DNA of 48,848 nt. Origin: JASLBX01 sp036374175. GTDB lineage: Bacteria > Actinomycetota > Actinomycetes > Jiangellales > Jiangellaceae. A program made the position numbers and the translations under genes. The notes below the pieces were generated by a model. It searched no databases, was not told where the DNA came from, and saw only the letters and a program-made list of their open reading frames with translations. Shown here one piece after another: positions 8,419 through 16,925 of the stretch; position 1 is the stretch's first letter, and every line of letters starts with the position of its first letter. The stretch lies in assembly GCA_036374175.1 (NCBI GenBank), contig DASUUH010000043.1, positions 1 to 48,848 on the forward strand, given 5' to 3'.

Positions 8419-9233
8419 CGCTGGTCGTCCTCCAGCAAGCTGGCCACCGACCGCATCGAACCACTGTTGCCGGCCGTAGGTGCCCCGCTGTTGTTGCTGT
8501 TCTGGTTCGGCGCCGGGTTGGGGTTGCCGGGCTGCGGTGCGCCAGCGGGCGCGGCGACCTGGGCCACCGGCACGGGGACCTCGTCGACTGCGCCGGTCTC
8601 AAGCTTGCGTAGCTCAGACTGCAGGTAAGCCTTGAGCCGGCTGCGATACTCGCGCTCGAAGTCGCGGAGTTCGTCGCGGCGCCGCTCGAGTTGTGCGCAC
8701 TCCTGCTCTAGCGCGCCGAACACGTCCTGCTTGCGCTGGGCCGCCTCACGTTCGATGGCCTCGGCCTTCTGCCGCGCATCGGCCTCTTGCTTGCTCACCT
8801 TGGCCTTGATCTCGGCGTCGATCTTCTCGGCCCGCTGGCGGGCGTCCGAGAGCAGCCGATCTGCCTCGGCCTTCGCGTCCGCCACCAGCTCGTCGGCGGT
8901 GCGCTGAGCCAAAGCGAGGACCTTGGCGGCAGCTTCGGACGGCTGCCCCTGAGCGCTGGGCGCCGGCGGTTCAGCGACCGGCGAGATCATCGCGGCCGGC
9001 GGCTTGGGAGCTTCTGCCGGACGGGCCGTCAACGGCTCAGCCGAACCGGCGAGGCCGCCCCCGCGAGTTACGGCCGCCAGCTTGTCGCGCAGTTCGTCGC
9101 TCTCCCGCCGCAAGCGCTCGAGTTCGGCCTGCACCTCGTCCAGGAAGTCGTCGACTTCCTCCATGTCGTAGCCCTCTTTGAGCCGGACCGTCGAGAACTG
9201 TTTCTCCTGGACGTCCTCAGGCGTCAATGGCAT
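8415..9233 (-). CDS. wag31: DivIVA/Wag31 polar growth and septum-site protein
   Basis: 272 residues. The conserved DivIVA N-terminal domain (MPLTPEDVQEKQF, VRLKEGYDMEEVDDFLDEV) targets curved membrane. A Pro/Ala-rich linker (about 65-105) is followed by a long coiled coil (about 110-220), and the tail ends in an Asn/Pro/Gly-rich stretch and SVASLLEDDQR. In actinobacteria this protein directs tip growth and peptidoglycan synthesis at the pole. Start ATG at 9233 follows AGGGG; a much longer upstream extension is possible in frame but lacks homology. It lies at the downstream end of the dcw cluster, 44 nt after yggT. Confidence 0.95.
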   Translation of the reverse strand: MPLTPEDVQEKQFSTVRLKEGYDMEEVDDFLDEVQAELERLRRESDELRDKLAAVTRGGGLAGSAEPLTARPAEAPKPPAAMISPVAEPPAPSAQGQPSEAAAKVLALAQRTADELVADAKAEADRLLSDARQRAEKIDAEIKAKVSKQEADARQKAEAIEREAAQRKQDVFGALEQECAQLERRRDELRDFEREYRSRLKAYLQSELRKLETGAVDEVPVPVAQVAAPAGAPQPGNPNPAPNQNSNNSGAPTAGNSGSMRSVASLLEDDQR

Positions 9234-9277
9234 AACGTCACCCCTGGGTTGTGCGGTCAAGGTGTCACCGTACCCCG

Positions 9278-9565
9278 TCATTGCAGTGCACCCACAACCG
9301 ATAGCGCAATGTACACCGCAATAAAGAGAATGATGAATGCGAGGTCGAGCGCGATCGACCCGAGCCGGATGGGCGGCACGAATCGCCGGATGAACCTCAG
9401 CGGCGGATCCGTCACGGTGTATACGGCTTCCAACACCACGAGCACAGGGCCGCGTGGCTGCCAATCCCGCGCGAACACCTGGATCCAGTCCGAAGCCAAA
9501 CGCGCCAGCAGCGCAATGAAGTACAGCCAGAGCAGCAGTTCGAGAATGCTGGCGACAGCGGACAC
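9278..9565 (-). CDS. YggT family membrane protein
   Basis: 95 residues. Two hydrophobic segments (about 5-24 and 70-92) flank the YggT signature, TDPPLRFIRRFVPP. Small membrane proteins of this family sit next to sepF and divIVA in many Gram-positive genomes and are linked to division or osmotic stress, with no defined biochemistry. GTG start at 9565 chosen because the upstream extension is Arg/Ser-rich shadow sequence; an AGGTAGG lies about 10 nt before it. The gene is divergent from zur. Confidence 0.88.
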   Translation of the reverse strand: MSAVASILELLLWLYFIALLARLASDWIQVFARDWQPRGPVLVVLEAVYTVTDPPLRFIRRFVPPIRLGSIALDLAFIILFIAVYIALSVVGALQ

Positions 9566-9716
9566 GAGAGAACAACCTACCTGAACGGAGCGTGAAAGGG
9601 GACCACGGGGCGGAGACGGCCAACACAATGACGCACGCGACGCTGCCCGTCGGGGCTCCCGGCCGGAGCGTCCGTAGACTCGTAGAGCCGACCACATCCG
9701 CGCGCCGAGAGGACCG

Positions 9717-10124
9717 ATGAGCCAGCAGCCGACGAGGGAGCAGCGCCGCACGCGCCAGCGCGCAGCGGTCGACGAAGTGCTCGACCAGATCGACGATTTC
9801 ACCAGCGCGCAGCGCCTGCATGCGATGCTGCGCGAGCGTGGATCTCGAGTCGGCCTCGCGACGGTCTACCGCACCCTTCAGACGATGGCCGAGGACGGGC
9901 GAGTCGATGTCCTGCGCACCGACTCCGGTGAGGCGGTGTACCGGCGATGTGGGATTGAAGACCACCACCACCATCTCGTATGCCGATCGTGCGGCGCCGC
10001 CGTCGAAATCGCGCGGCCGGCCGTTGAGTCGTGGGCCACGCAGGTTGCGCGCGAGCATGGATACGTCGATGTCACACACACCGTCGAGATCTTCGGCCGG
10101 TGCCCCCGATGCGCCTCACGCTAA
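9717..10124 (+). CDS. zur: Fur family zinc uptake regulator (Zur/FurB)
   Basis: 135 residues. An N-terminal winged helix (RTRQRAAVDEVLDQIDDF, VGLATVYRTLQTMAEDG) is followed by a metal-binding dimerisation domain with HHHHLVCRSCG and a C-terminal CPRC pair, the two CXXC pairs that hold structural zinc. The overall pattern resembles mycobacterial Zur (FurB), including the SAQRLH and YRRC segments, more than Fur. Zinc-loaded Zur represses uptake genes. ATG start follows GAGAGG by 5 nt. It is the only plus-strand gene inside the division cluster, and its stop overlaps the sepF stop by 4 nt. No zinc transporter is next to it. Confidence 0.9.
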   Translation: MSQQPTREQRRTRQRAAVDEVLDQIDDFTSAQRLHAMLRERGSRVGLATVYRTLQTMAEDGRVDVLRTDSGEAVYRRCGIEDHHHHLVCRSCGAAVEIARPAVESWATQVAREHGYVDVTHTVEIFGRCPRCASR

Positions 10125-10630
10125 GACTGGTTAAAGAACCCGCCGCTGGCGATCCGGGCGCGGTCCTCCGCGGTGACCTCGACATCGGCCGGTGACAGCA
10201 GGAACACCTTCGCCGTCACCCGATCGATGCTGCCGCGCAACCCGAAGATCAGCCCGGCGGCGAAATCGACCAACCGCTTGGCATCGACATCGTCCATGTC
10301 GGACAGATTCATGATGACCGGCGTACCGTCGCGAAAATGCTCCCCCAGTGCGCGCGCGTCGTTGTAGGTGCGCGGGTGCAGCGTGACGATGCGCGGCGAC
10401 TCGACCGCACTTCGCGATGATGCAACCGACATCGGCCGCCGTTCGGCGAGCGAGGCAACAGTCGCACGCTCGGGCCGGGCGTCACGAGACTCCGGCTCAC
10501 CACCGTCTGGACCCATCTCGTCGAACGCCTCGCCGGCGTACTCTTCGAACTCGTCGTCGTATTCGTCGTAACGGCCGTGGTCCTCGACGAGGCCGAGGTA
10601 CGCCGCAACCTTCCGCATCGCGCCGGCCAT
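10121..10630 (-). CDS. sepF: Cell division protein SepF
   Basis: 169 residues. An N-terminal membrane-targeting helix (MAGAMRKVAAYLGLVED) is followed by an acidic, low-complexity linker and the C-terminal SepF fold (about 85-160: PRIVTLHPRTYNDARALGEH, then VIMNLSDMDDVDAKRLVDFAAGL). SepF tethers FtsZ to the membrane and is essential in actinobacteria that lack FtsA. ATG start at 10630 follows GGAGG by 10 nt; a second in-frame ATG lies four codons on. The gene follows yggS after a 67-nt gap and converges on zur with overlapping stops. Confidence 0.93.
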   Translation of the reverse strand: MAGAMRKVAAYLGLVEDHGRYDEYDDEFEEYAGEAFDEMGPDGGEPESRDARPERATVASLAERRPMSVASSRSAVESPRIVTLHPRTYNDARALGEHFRDGTPVIMNLSDMDDVDAKRLVDFAAGLIFGLRGSIDRVTAKVFLLSPADVEVTAEDRARIASGGFFNQS

Positions 10631-10697
10631 GTTCGTGGATCCTCCGATGGTGGACGGTGTCGTGGCGGGGTCGGGCTCGGCCTCCGCACTACCGACC

Positions 10698-11402
10698 CTA
10701 GACCGCAGGCGGCCGCTTCCCGAGGATTGCACTGCCGACACGCAGGTGTGTCGCGCCATTGCGGATCGCCGCTTCGAAATCTTCGCTCATTCCCGCAGAG
10801 ATGGATTTCGCGGCCGCATGCCTGTTTTGCACCACTTCGGCCACGGCCCGGAGCGCTGCGAAAGCGGCATCCGGGTCTTCCCCCAAAGGTGCGACCGCCA
10901 TAACGCCGGCCAGCCGCAGGAACTCCGCGGCACTGATCCGGTCGGCGACCTCGAGCGCCTGCTCGCCGGCCGCCCCTCCCCGGCCCGGCGTGTCGTCCAG
11001 CGACACCTGCACGAAACACTCCACCGGCCGGTCGGCCGCCTCGGCCCCGCGGTCGAGCGCGGCCACGAGGCGGGGCCGGTCGACGGAGTGCACCACCGTG
11101 GCGTAGCGCGCCACCGCCGCCGCCTTGTTCCGCTGCAACTGGCCGACGAAGTGCCACCGCACCGGCAGATCAGCACACTCGGCAACCTTCGCACCGGCTT
11201 CCTGGTGCCGGCTCTCGCCGACGTCGGTTATGCCAAGCTCGGCGAGCAACCGCACGTCCGACGCCGGGAACGTCTTGGTCACCACGATGAGCGTGATCTC
11301 GGACGGATCACGGCCGGCGACTCCGCACGCCAGCGCAATACGTGCCTTGAAGTCCCGCAACCGGGCAGCGAGCTCGTCGCGGCGGGTCAGCTGCTCAGCC
11401 AC
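10698..11402 (-). CDS. yggS: YggS/PLPBP family pyridoxal-phosphate homeostasis protein
   Basis: 234 residues, a single alanine-racemase-like TIM barrel. The PLP lysine is in VVTKTFPASDV; GESRHQE, HFVGQLQRNK and AGMSEDFEAAIRNGATHLRVGSAILG-type segments match the family. It binds PLP without known catalysis and balances vitamin B6 and amino-acid pools. Its GTG start at 11402 overlaps the pgeF 3' end by 16 nt, with AGGAG 4 nt upstream. Location between pgeF and sepF is the standard Gram-positive order. Confidence 0.92.
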   Translation of the reverse strand: MAEQLTRRDELAARLRDFKARIALACGVAGRDPSEITLIVVTKTFPASDVRLLAELGITDVGESRHQEAGAKVAECADLPVRWHFVGQLQRNKAAAVARYATVVHSVDRPRLVAALDRGAEAADRPVECFVQVSLDDTPGRGGAAGEQALEVADRISAAEFLRLAGVMAVAPLGEDPDAAFAALRAVAEVVQNRHAAAKSISAGMSEDFEAAIRNGATHLRVGSAILGKRPPAV

Positions 11403-12115
11403 GCCACTCCTGCGAAGCGGCCGGTCGTGCTGTCGCGCCGGTGCGAGAAGAGCCCTGGATCCTCCACCGTGCACCCGGCGAGCCGGGTGAAGTCCACCCC
11501 GGCGGTCCGCAGCTGAGTTTCGACGCCGGCCGCGACGTCGACCGACGGCGTCCCCTGACGCGTGGTCCCGTACGCGACCGGTACCGCCGAGCTCACCTGC
11601 GCGCGCATCCGGTCAGGCACCTCGTAGCACAGCCCGCATACCGACGGCCCTACCCGGGCTGTGATGGCCGCCGCGCCCAGCTGCTGCATGGTGCCGATCA
11701 CGGCGGGCACCACTCCCGCCACCAGGCCTAACCGACCTGCGTGAGCGACCCCCACCACACCGGCGTCCGGATCGGACAGCAGCACCGGCACGCAGTCCGC
11801 GACCAGCACCACCAGCGCGAGATCACGCTCGCGCGTGACGAGCGCGTCGACCTGCGCGGCAGGGCCGTTCCACGGTCCGTCCACCACGGCGACACCGGCA
11901 CCGTGAACCTGGTTCATGTAAAGGACGCGATCGTTGGGCAGTCCGATCCGATCCGCCAGCAGTCGCCGGTTCTGCGCCACCGCGCCGTCATCGTCGCCGA
12001 CGTGATCTCCGAGATTGAGTTCGGCGTACGGCGCGCGGCTCACCCCGCCGTGGCGGTCGGTGAACGCGAACCGGGCACTGCTGAGAGCGTCCTCGTAGCG
12101 CAGCGGAACCTTCAC
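11387..12115 (-). CDS. pgeF: YfiH/PgeF multicopper-like purine phosphorylase / peptidoglycan editing factor
   Basis: 242 residues. The three metal-ligand motifs are present: H in NQVHG, C in VADCVPVLL, and H in VAHAGRLGL (the common AHAGWRG has R-L in place of W-R). Family members have been described as laccase-like, as adenosine-phosphorolysing enzymes, and as peptidoglycan editing factors; which applies here is unknown. GTG start at 12115 overlaps the ftsZ stop as GTGA, so translation is probably coupled to ftsZ. Confidence 0.9.
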   Translation of the reverse strand: MKVPLRYEDALSSARFAFTDRHGGVSRAPYAELNLGDHVGDDDGAVAQNRRLLADRIGLPNDRVLYMNQVHGAGVAVVDGPWNGPAAQVDALVTRERDLALVVLVADCVPVLLSDPDAGVVGVAHAGRLGLVAGVVPAVIGTMQQLGAAAITARVGPSVCGLCYEVPDRMRAQVSSAVPVAYGTTRQGTPSVDVAAGVETQLRTAGVDFTRLAGCTVEDPGLFSHRRDSTTGRFAGVAWLSS

Positions 12116-13344
12116 TTGAGGAAGTCTGGCACGTCCAGATCGTCGTTCGACGAAGGCATCATCCGGCGCGGCTCGCGGGGCTGGACGGGCGTGGACTCGC
12201 CCGCGCCGCCGCTGCCGTTGCCGACGCTGGCGACGGTGCCGGCAGCTCGCGGGGTCGGAATGTCCGCAGTGTCGGTCCTGTCGTCGGAGTCATCATCCTC
12301 GGTGCCGCGAGTAGCGGCCGCGCCGTTGTCGGCGGCCTGCGAGCGGGCCGTCGGTGGCTCGGAGCGGTAGAGGGGCGCGGCGTCGCGGCGTTTGGGCATG
12401 CCGCCGTCGAAGCCGGCCGCAATCACCGTGACCCGCACCTCATCACCCAGCGCGTCGTCGATGACCGCACCGAAGATGATGTTCGCTTCGTCATGTGCGG
12501 CCTGCGCCACCAGATTCGCCGCCTCGTTGATCTCGAACAAGCCGAGGTCAGAGCCGCCGGAGACGGACAGCAGCACTCCGTGTGCACCGTCGATGCTGGC
12601 TTCGAGGAGCGGGCTCGAGATCGCCATCTCCGCCGCGGCGACCGACCTGTCCTCGCCGCGGGCCGAACCGATGCCCATGAGCGCCGAGCCGGCGTTGCTC
12701 ATCACCGACTTGACGTCGGCGAAGTCGAGGTTGATCAGGCCTGGCGTGGTGATCAGGTCGGTGATGCCTTGAACACCGGACAGCAGGACCTGGTCCGCAC
12801 TCTTGAACGCGTCGAGGACGCTGACCTGCCGGTCGCTGATCGACAGCAGCCGGTCGTTCGGGATCACGATGAGCGTGTCGACCTCTTCGCGGAGCGCCTC
12901 GATTCCCACCTCTGCCTGCATCGCGCGGCGGCGACCCTCGAACATGAACGGCCGGGTGACGACACCGATGGTCAGAGCACCGAGTGAACGCGCAATGCGC
13001 GCCACCACAGGTGCCCCTCCGGTGCCGGTGCCGCCGCCCTCCCCGGCCGTGACGAAGACCATGTCGGCGCCTTTGAGAACCTCCTCGATCTCTTCGGCGT
13101 GGTCCTCGGCCGCCTTGCGCCCCACATCGGGGTTGGCGCCGGCGCCGAGGCCGCGGGTGAGATCACGCCCGACATCGAGCTTGACGTCGGCGTCGCTCAT
13201 CAGCAGGGCTTGCGCATCGGTATTGATCGCGATGAACTCGACGCCCTTGAGGCCGACCTCGATCATGCGGTTCACGGCATTCACGCCGCCGCCGCCGATG
13301 CCGACGACCTTGATCACCGCGAGGTAGTTCTGCGGAGCAGTCAC
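12112..13344 (-). CDS. ftsZ: Cell division GTPase FtsZ
   Basis: 410 residues. The GTP-binding signature GGGTGTGG is at 103-110, with VVGIGGGGVNAVNRM at 13-27 and the T7-loop region NLDFADVKSVMSNAG completing the active site between subunits. An acidic, variable linker (about 330-395) leads to the conserved C-terminal peptide DDLDVPDFLK that binds SepF and FtsW. FtsZ polymerises to form the division ring. GTG start at 13344 follows GAGAGG. About 200 nt without a gene separates it from ftsQ and holds its own promoter signals. Confidence 0.98.
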   Translation of the reverse strand: MTAPQNYLAVIKVVGIGGGGVNAVNRMIEVGLKGVEFIAINTDAQALLMSDADVKLDVGRDLTRGLGAGANPDVGRKAAEDHAEEIEEVLKGADMVFVTAGEGGGTGTGGAPVVARIARSLGALTIGVVTRPFMFEGRRRAMQAEVGIEALREEVDTLIVIPNDRLLSISDRQVSVLDAFKSADQVLLSGVQGITDLITTPGLINLDFADVKSVMSNAGSALMGIGSARGEDRSVAAAEMAISSPLLEASIDGAHGVLLSVSGGSDLGLFEINEAANLVAQAAHDEANIIFGAVIDDALGDEVRVTVIAAGFDGGMPKRRDAAPLYRSEPPTARSQAADNGAAATRGTEDDDSDDRTDTADIPTPRAAGTVASVGNGSGGAGESTPVQPREPRRMMPSSNDDLDVPDFLK

Positions 13345-13546
13345 GTCGCTTCGCCTCTCGCTCGAGTTCCTCGTGCCCCGGCCCTCGCCAGGCGGCCGGC
13401 ATTAGCTGTTACTACGTCGTGCCTTTAACCCTCACCCTCAAGTTGAGCTTTATAGTTATGTCAACCTGAGCGCTAACCAGAACGCTAGGGCGCGCTACCC
13501 GGCTTGCCCGTGCCGACACGCCGACACATTCACGTTGGAGATGAGT
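13345..13546 (-). promoter_or_regulatory. ftsZ promoter region
   Basis: Gap in a cluster otherwise mostly overlapped. On the minus strand a perfect TTGACA (13459-13464) is followed 4 nt later by TATAAAG (13448-13454), and then by a perfect 11-nt palindrome CTCAACTTGAG (13437-13447). TTGACA could be a -35 with a poor -10 downstream, or TATAAA could be a -10 with TTAGCG as its -35 (16-nt spacer). The palindrome may be an operator. Start sites are not provable from sequence. Confidence 0.55.
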
Positions 13547-14404
13547 TCAGGGCCGGATGGCCGGGTTCGTTGGCGCCGACACGTCGTAGTGGGTGGCCTC
13601 ATCCCCGAGCAGCACCAGCAGGACCTCGCTCTTGCGATCCATCTGATCGGCGGTTCCCCAGGTGACAGTGGCGCCACCGTCGAGCGTGAGTTCGACCGCC
13701 GCCTCGCTCTCGGCAGCGACAGCGACCACCAGGTCGGACAGCTCCGCCGGCAATCCGGTCAACACGGCTGTTCCCGCCGCCCGAGCCGCCTTGTCGGCCG
13801 CCGAATCACCGGTCGGCGCATCCAGCACGGGCAGGTCGGCGGGCTGCTCAGCGGTACTTCCGAACAACACGCCGGATTCGTCGACCCGCCACCACGAGCC
13901 GCCGTCCTCGATCGCCGCCGCAGGCGACCGCTGCTCTATCGAGAGCGTGAGCGCCCGCGGCCAGGAGCGCGACACCGAAACTTCGGCCACGTCAGGAACG
14001 GCCCGGACGGCGGCGGCGATGGCGGCGGTGTCGACCCGGACGAGCGGCACCCCCAGCGGCGCGTCGGCCGCAGCCAGCACCTCTTCCTCCACGGCGCCAT
14101 CGACACCCGAAACGTGGACCTCCTTCAGCGCGAGCACCTCCGACCAGCCGACGACCCACACCAGCGCGCCGATGCCGCTGAGCGCGACCAACCCGGCCAA
14201 ACCTGCCAGGAATCCGCGGACGATCCGGCGGCGCGAGCGGGCCGCCCGGCGTTCGGCAACCTTGGCCGGCGGCCGGCGGCGAACGCTCCGCTGCCGCCGA
14301 ACTGGCGTCGCCGCCGTTGCGCTCCGTTTCGACCGCGCCGGCGACCGGGCGCCGGCCGGCTTACGGGAACCGGCCGGCTGCCGAGCCGCTGGCCGCTGGC
14401 TCAT
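13547..14404 (-). CDS. ftsQ: Cell division protein FtsQ (POTRA domain)
   Basis: 285 residues. A basic Arg/Ala/Pro cytoplasmic tail (1-62) precedes one membrane segment (63-85), a POTRA domain (about 91-160, EVHVSGVDGAVEEEVLAAA) and the FtsQ beta domain. FtsQ links cytosolic FtsZ-side proteins to septal wall enzymes through FtsB/FtsL. ATG at 14404 overlaps the murC stop as ATGA. The long basic tail is typical of actinobacterial FtsQ. Confidence 0.93.
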   Translation of the reverse strand: MSQRPAARQPAGSRKPAGARSPARSKRSATAATPVRRQRSVRRRPPAKVAERRAARSRRRIVRGFLAGLAGLVALSGIGALVWVVGWSEVLALKEVHVSGVDGAVEEEVLAAADAPLGVPLVRVDTAAIAAAVRAVPDVAEVSVSRSWPRALTLSIEQRSPAAAIEDGGSWWRVDESGVLFGSTAEQPADLPVLDAPTGDSAADKAARAAGTAVLTGLPAELSDLVVAVAAESEAAVELTLDGGATVTWGTADQMDRKSEVLLVLLGDEATHYDVSAPTNPAIRP

Positions 14405-15825
14405 GACTGCTGACCGACCGGCTCACGATCGAGCAGTTCCAGAATCTCAGGGCCGAGCAATGTCACGTCGCCGGCACCGAATGTGATCACGATGTCGCCG
14501 GGCCTGACCCGCTCTGCGACCCTGGCCGCCACCGCTGACCAGGACGGCTCGAACACGACATGTGCTGGCGGCAGTTGGACCAATGCGGCCACCAGCGCTC
14601 CGGTCACACCGGGTTCGGGGTCCTCGCGAGCCGCGTAAACGTCCATGACGATCACCTCGTCGGCTGCGCCGAGGGCCCTGCCGAACTCGTCGGCGAAGAT
14701 CCGGGTCCGGCTGAACAGGTGCGGCTGGAACACCGCGACGAGCCGGCCTGCGCCGGCCAGCGGGCGGGCCGCTGCCAGCACGGCCGCAACCTCGGTGGGA
14801 TGGTGGGCATAGTCGTCGTACACCCACACTCCCCCGGCGTAGCCCTTCAGCTCGAACCGCCGCCTGGTGCCGGTGAATCCGGCCAGTCCGTCGCGCACGT
14901 CGGCGCTCGGGAAGCCGAGCCCGTGTGCTGCGGTGAACGCCGCGGCCGCGTTCAGCGCGTTGTGCCGGCCCGGCACCCGCAGGTTCACCCTGCCGTGCTG
15001 CCCCCCGTGCTCGACCAGGTCGAACGACACGCCGGAGGTGGCCAGGTCGAGACCGGCGAGCCGGACGTCGGCGTCGGGCGACTCGCCGTAGGTCCGCACG
15101 TCGATACCGCGGGCCCGGGCGCGCTCGCCGAGGGCGCGTGATCCGGCATCGTCGGCGCACACTACGAGGAAGCCGGTAAGGCGCCCGACGAAATCGTCGA
15201 ACGCCGCCACGTACTTTTCCGCCGTGCCGTAGTTGTCGAGATGATCGGCCTCGACGTTGGTCACGATCGCAACCTCCGGCTGGTACGCCAGGAACGAGCC
15301 GTCGCTCTCGTCGGCCTCGGCGACGAAGAACTCCCCTGAGCCGTTGTGCGCGTTGGCACCCGATTCGTTGAGGTGGCCACCGATCGCGAACGACGGGTCG
15401 GCGCCGCAGTGCTGCAACGCCACGGTCAGCATGGAGGTGGTGGTGGTCTTGCCGTGGGTGCCGGCCACGGCGATGGCCCGGTGACCGGCCATGACCGAAG
15501 CCAGCGCGGCGGCCCGCGGCAGGACGCGGAGCCCGAGCCGGCGCGCCTCCACGACCTCAGGGTTGTCCTCGCGGATCGCCGTCGATACCACGACGGTGTC
15601 CGCACCCTTGACGTACGGCGCCTCGTGGCCGATGTTGATGTCCGCGCCGAGGGCGCGCAGGCTGGCCAGCGCGCTGGAGTTCTTCGCGTCGCTGCCAGAC
15701 ACCGGAATGCCGCGGGCGAGCAGGATCCTCGCGATGCCGCTCATTCCCGCGCCACCTATTCCCACGAAGTGGACCCGGCCGAGCTCGGCAGCGAGCAGCA
15801 CGCGTTCCGGCGGTGGGACGATCAC
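14401..15825 (-). CDS. murC: UDP-N-acetylmuramate--L-alanine ligase MurC
   Basis: 474 residues, usual length. An N-terminal Rossmann domain (RVHFVGIGGAGMSGIA, 18-32) is followed by the ATP loop GTHGKTTTT (122-130), the central motif EADESDGSF, and the C-terminal ligase domain with YDDYAHHPTE. It adds L-Ala to UDP-MurNAc, the first peptide step. GTG start at 15825 overlaps the murG stop as GTGA. It sits between murG and ftsQ, as in mycobacteria. Confidence 0.97.
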   Translation of the reverse strand: MIVPPPERVLLAAELGRVHFVGIGGAGMSGIARILLARGIPVSGSDAKNSSALASLRALGADINIGHEAPYVKGADTVVVSTAIREDNPEVVEARRLGLRVLPRAAALASVMAGHRAIAVAGTHGKTTTTSMLTVALQHCGADPSFAIGGHLNESGANAHNGSGEFFVAEADESDGSFLAYQPEVAIVTNVEADHLDNYGTAEKYVAAFDDFVGRLTGFLVVCADDAGSRALGERARARGIDVRTYGESPDADVRLAGLDLATSGVSFDLVEHGGQHGRVNLRVPGRHNALNAAAAFTAAHGLGFPSADVRDGLAGFTGTRRRFELKGYAGGVWVYDDYAHHPTEVAAVLAAARPLAGAGRLVAVFQPHLFSRTRIFADEFGRALGAADEVIVMDVYAAREDPEPGVTGALVAALVQLPPAHVVFEPSWSAVAARVAERVRPGDIVITFGAGDVTLLGPEILELLDREPVGQQS

Positions 15826-16916
15826 GCAGTACCTCCATCGGTGGACGCGGCCTGGTGGATCAGCTCGACCAGGCGCTCGTCGGCATCACGGCGGCCGAAT
15901 CCGGCCGCGGCCTTGCCCATCAAGGCGAGCCGCTCGGAATCGGCCACGAGGGAGGGTACGTGGTCGCGAACCCACTCCGCACTGAGCGCCGCGTTGTCCA
16001 CGATGAGCCCACCACCGGCCTGGACGATGGGGGCTGCGTTGAGTCGCTGCTCACCGTTGCCGTGCGGGAGCGGCACGTAGATTGCCGGGAGCCCCACCGC
16101 CGTCAGCTCGGCGCAGGTCATCATGCCCGCGCGGCAGATGGCGAGGTCGGCCGCGGCGTACGCGAGATCCATTCGATCCAGGTACGGCACGATGACGTAC
16201 GGTGCGTCGCCTGTCGGCGCGGTGACCGCGCCCTCGTTGGTGCGCCCGACCGCATGCAGCACCTGCACTCCCGCGGCCACGATCTGTGCCGCCGCACCGG
16301 AAAGCGCCTCGTTGATCCGCTGTGCGCCCTGGCTGCCGCCGAACACCAGCAGCGTCGGCCGATCGGCGGCCAACCCGAAGAACTCGCGGGCCTGGTCGCG
16401 CAGCGCCGGCCGATCCAACGTTGCGATCGATCGCCGCAGCGGCATACCGACGTACTGTGCGCCCCGCAGCGGCGTCGTCGGGGTCGCAACTGCCACGTGG
16501 CGGGTCAGCCGCGCACCGACCCGGTTCGCCAGGCCGGGGCGGGCGTTGGCCTCATGCACCACGATCGGCACCCCCGCCCGTTTCGCAGCGAGGTACGCCG
16601 GTAAGGCGACGTAGCCGCCGAAGCCGACGAGGACGTCTGCTCGCCGTTCGCGCAGCACCGTGGCGGCGGCCCGCACTGCCTGCCGGATCCGCAGTGGCAG
16701 CCGGAAGAGTTCGGGTGACGGTTTACGTGGCAGTGGCACCGGCGGTATCAACGCCAGCTCGTAACCTCGCTCAGGCACTAGCCGGGTCTCGAGGCCACGC
16801 TGGGTGCCGAGCAGGGTGATGCCGACCTGGCCATCCCGGCGCCGGAGAGCGTCGGCGGTGGCCAGGGCCGGTTCGATGTGGCCTGCGGTGCCCCCGCCGG
16901 CGAGAACGACGTGCAC
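15822..16916 (-). CDS. murG: UDP-GlcNAc:undecaprenyl-PP-MurNAc-pentapeptide transferase MurG
   Basis: 364 residues. The N-terminal GGGTAGHIEPA and the VLVGFGGYVALPA strand bind lipid I; the C-terminal domain has FGGSQGAQRINE, CRAGMMTCAEL and the QRLNA nucleotide-binding end. It makes lipid II at the inner membrane face. The SRAG motif reads CRAG here. GTG start at 16916; the gap to ftsW is 9 nt. Confidence 0.96.
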   Translation of the reverse strand: MHVVLAGGGTAGHIEPALATADALRRRDGQVGITLLGTQRGLETRLVPERGYELALIPPVPLPRKPSPELFRLPLRIRQAVRAAATVLRERRADVLVGFGGYVALPAYLAAKRAGVPIVVHEANARPGLANRVGARLTRHVAVATPTTPLRGAQYVGMPLRRSIATLDRPALRDQAREFFGLAADRPTLLVFGGSQGAQRINEALSGAAAQIVAAGVQVLHAVGRTNEGAVTAPTGDAPYVIVPYLDRMDLAYAAADLAICRAGMMTCAELTAVGLPAIYVPLPHGNGEQRLNAAPIVQAGGGLIVDNAALSAEWVRDHVPSLVADSERLALMGKAAAGFGRRDADERLVELIHQAASTDGGTA

Positions 16917-16925
16917 TCCTACTCC

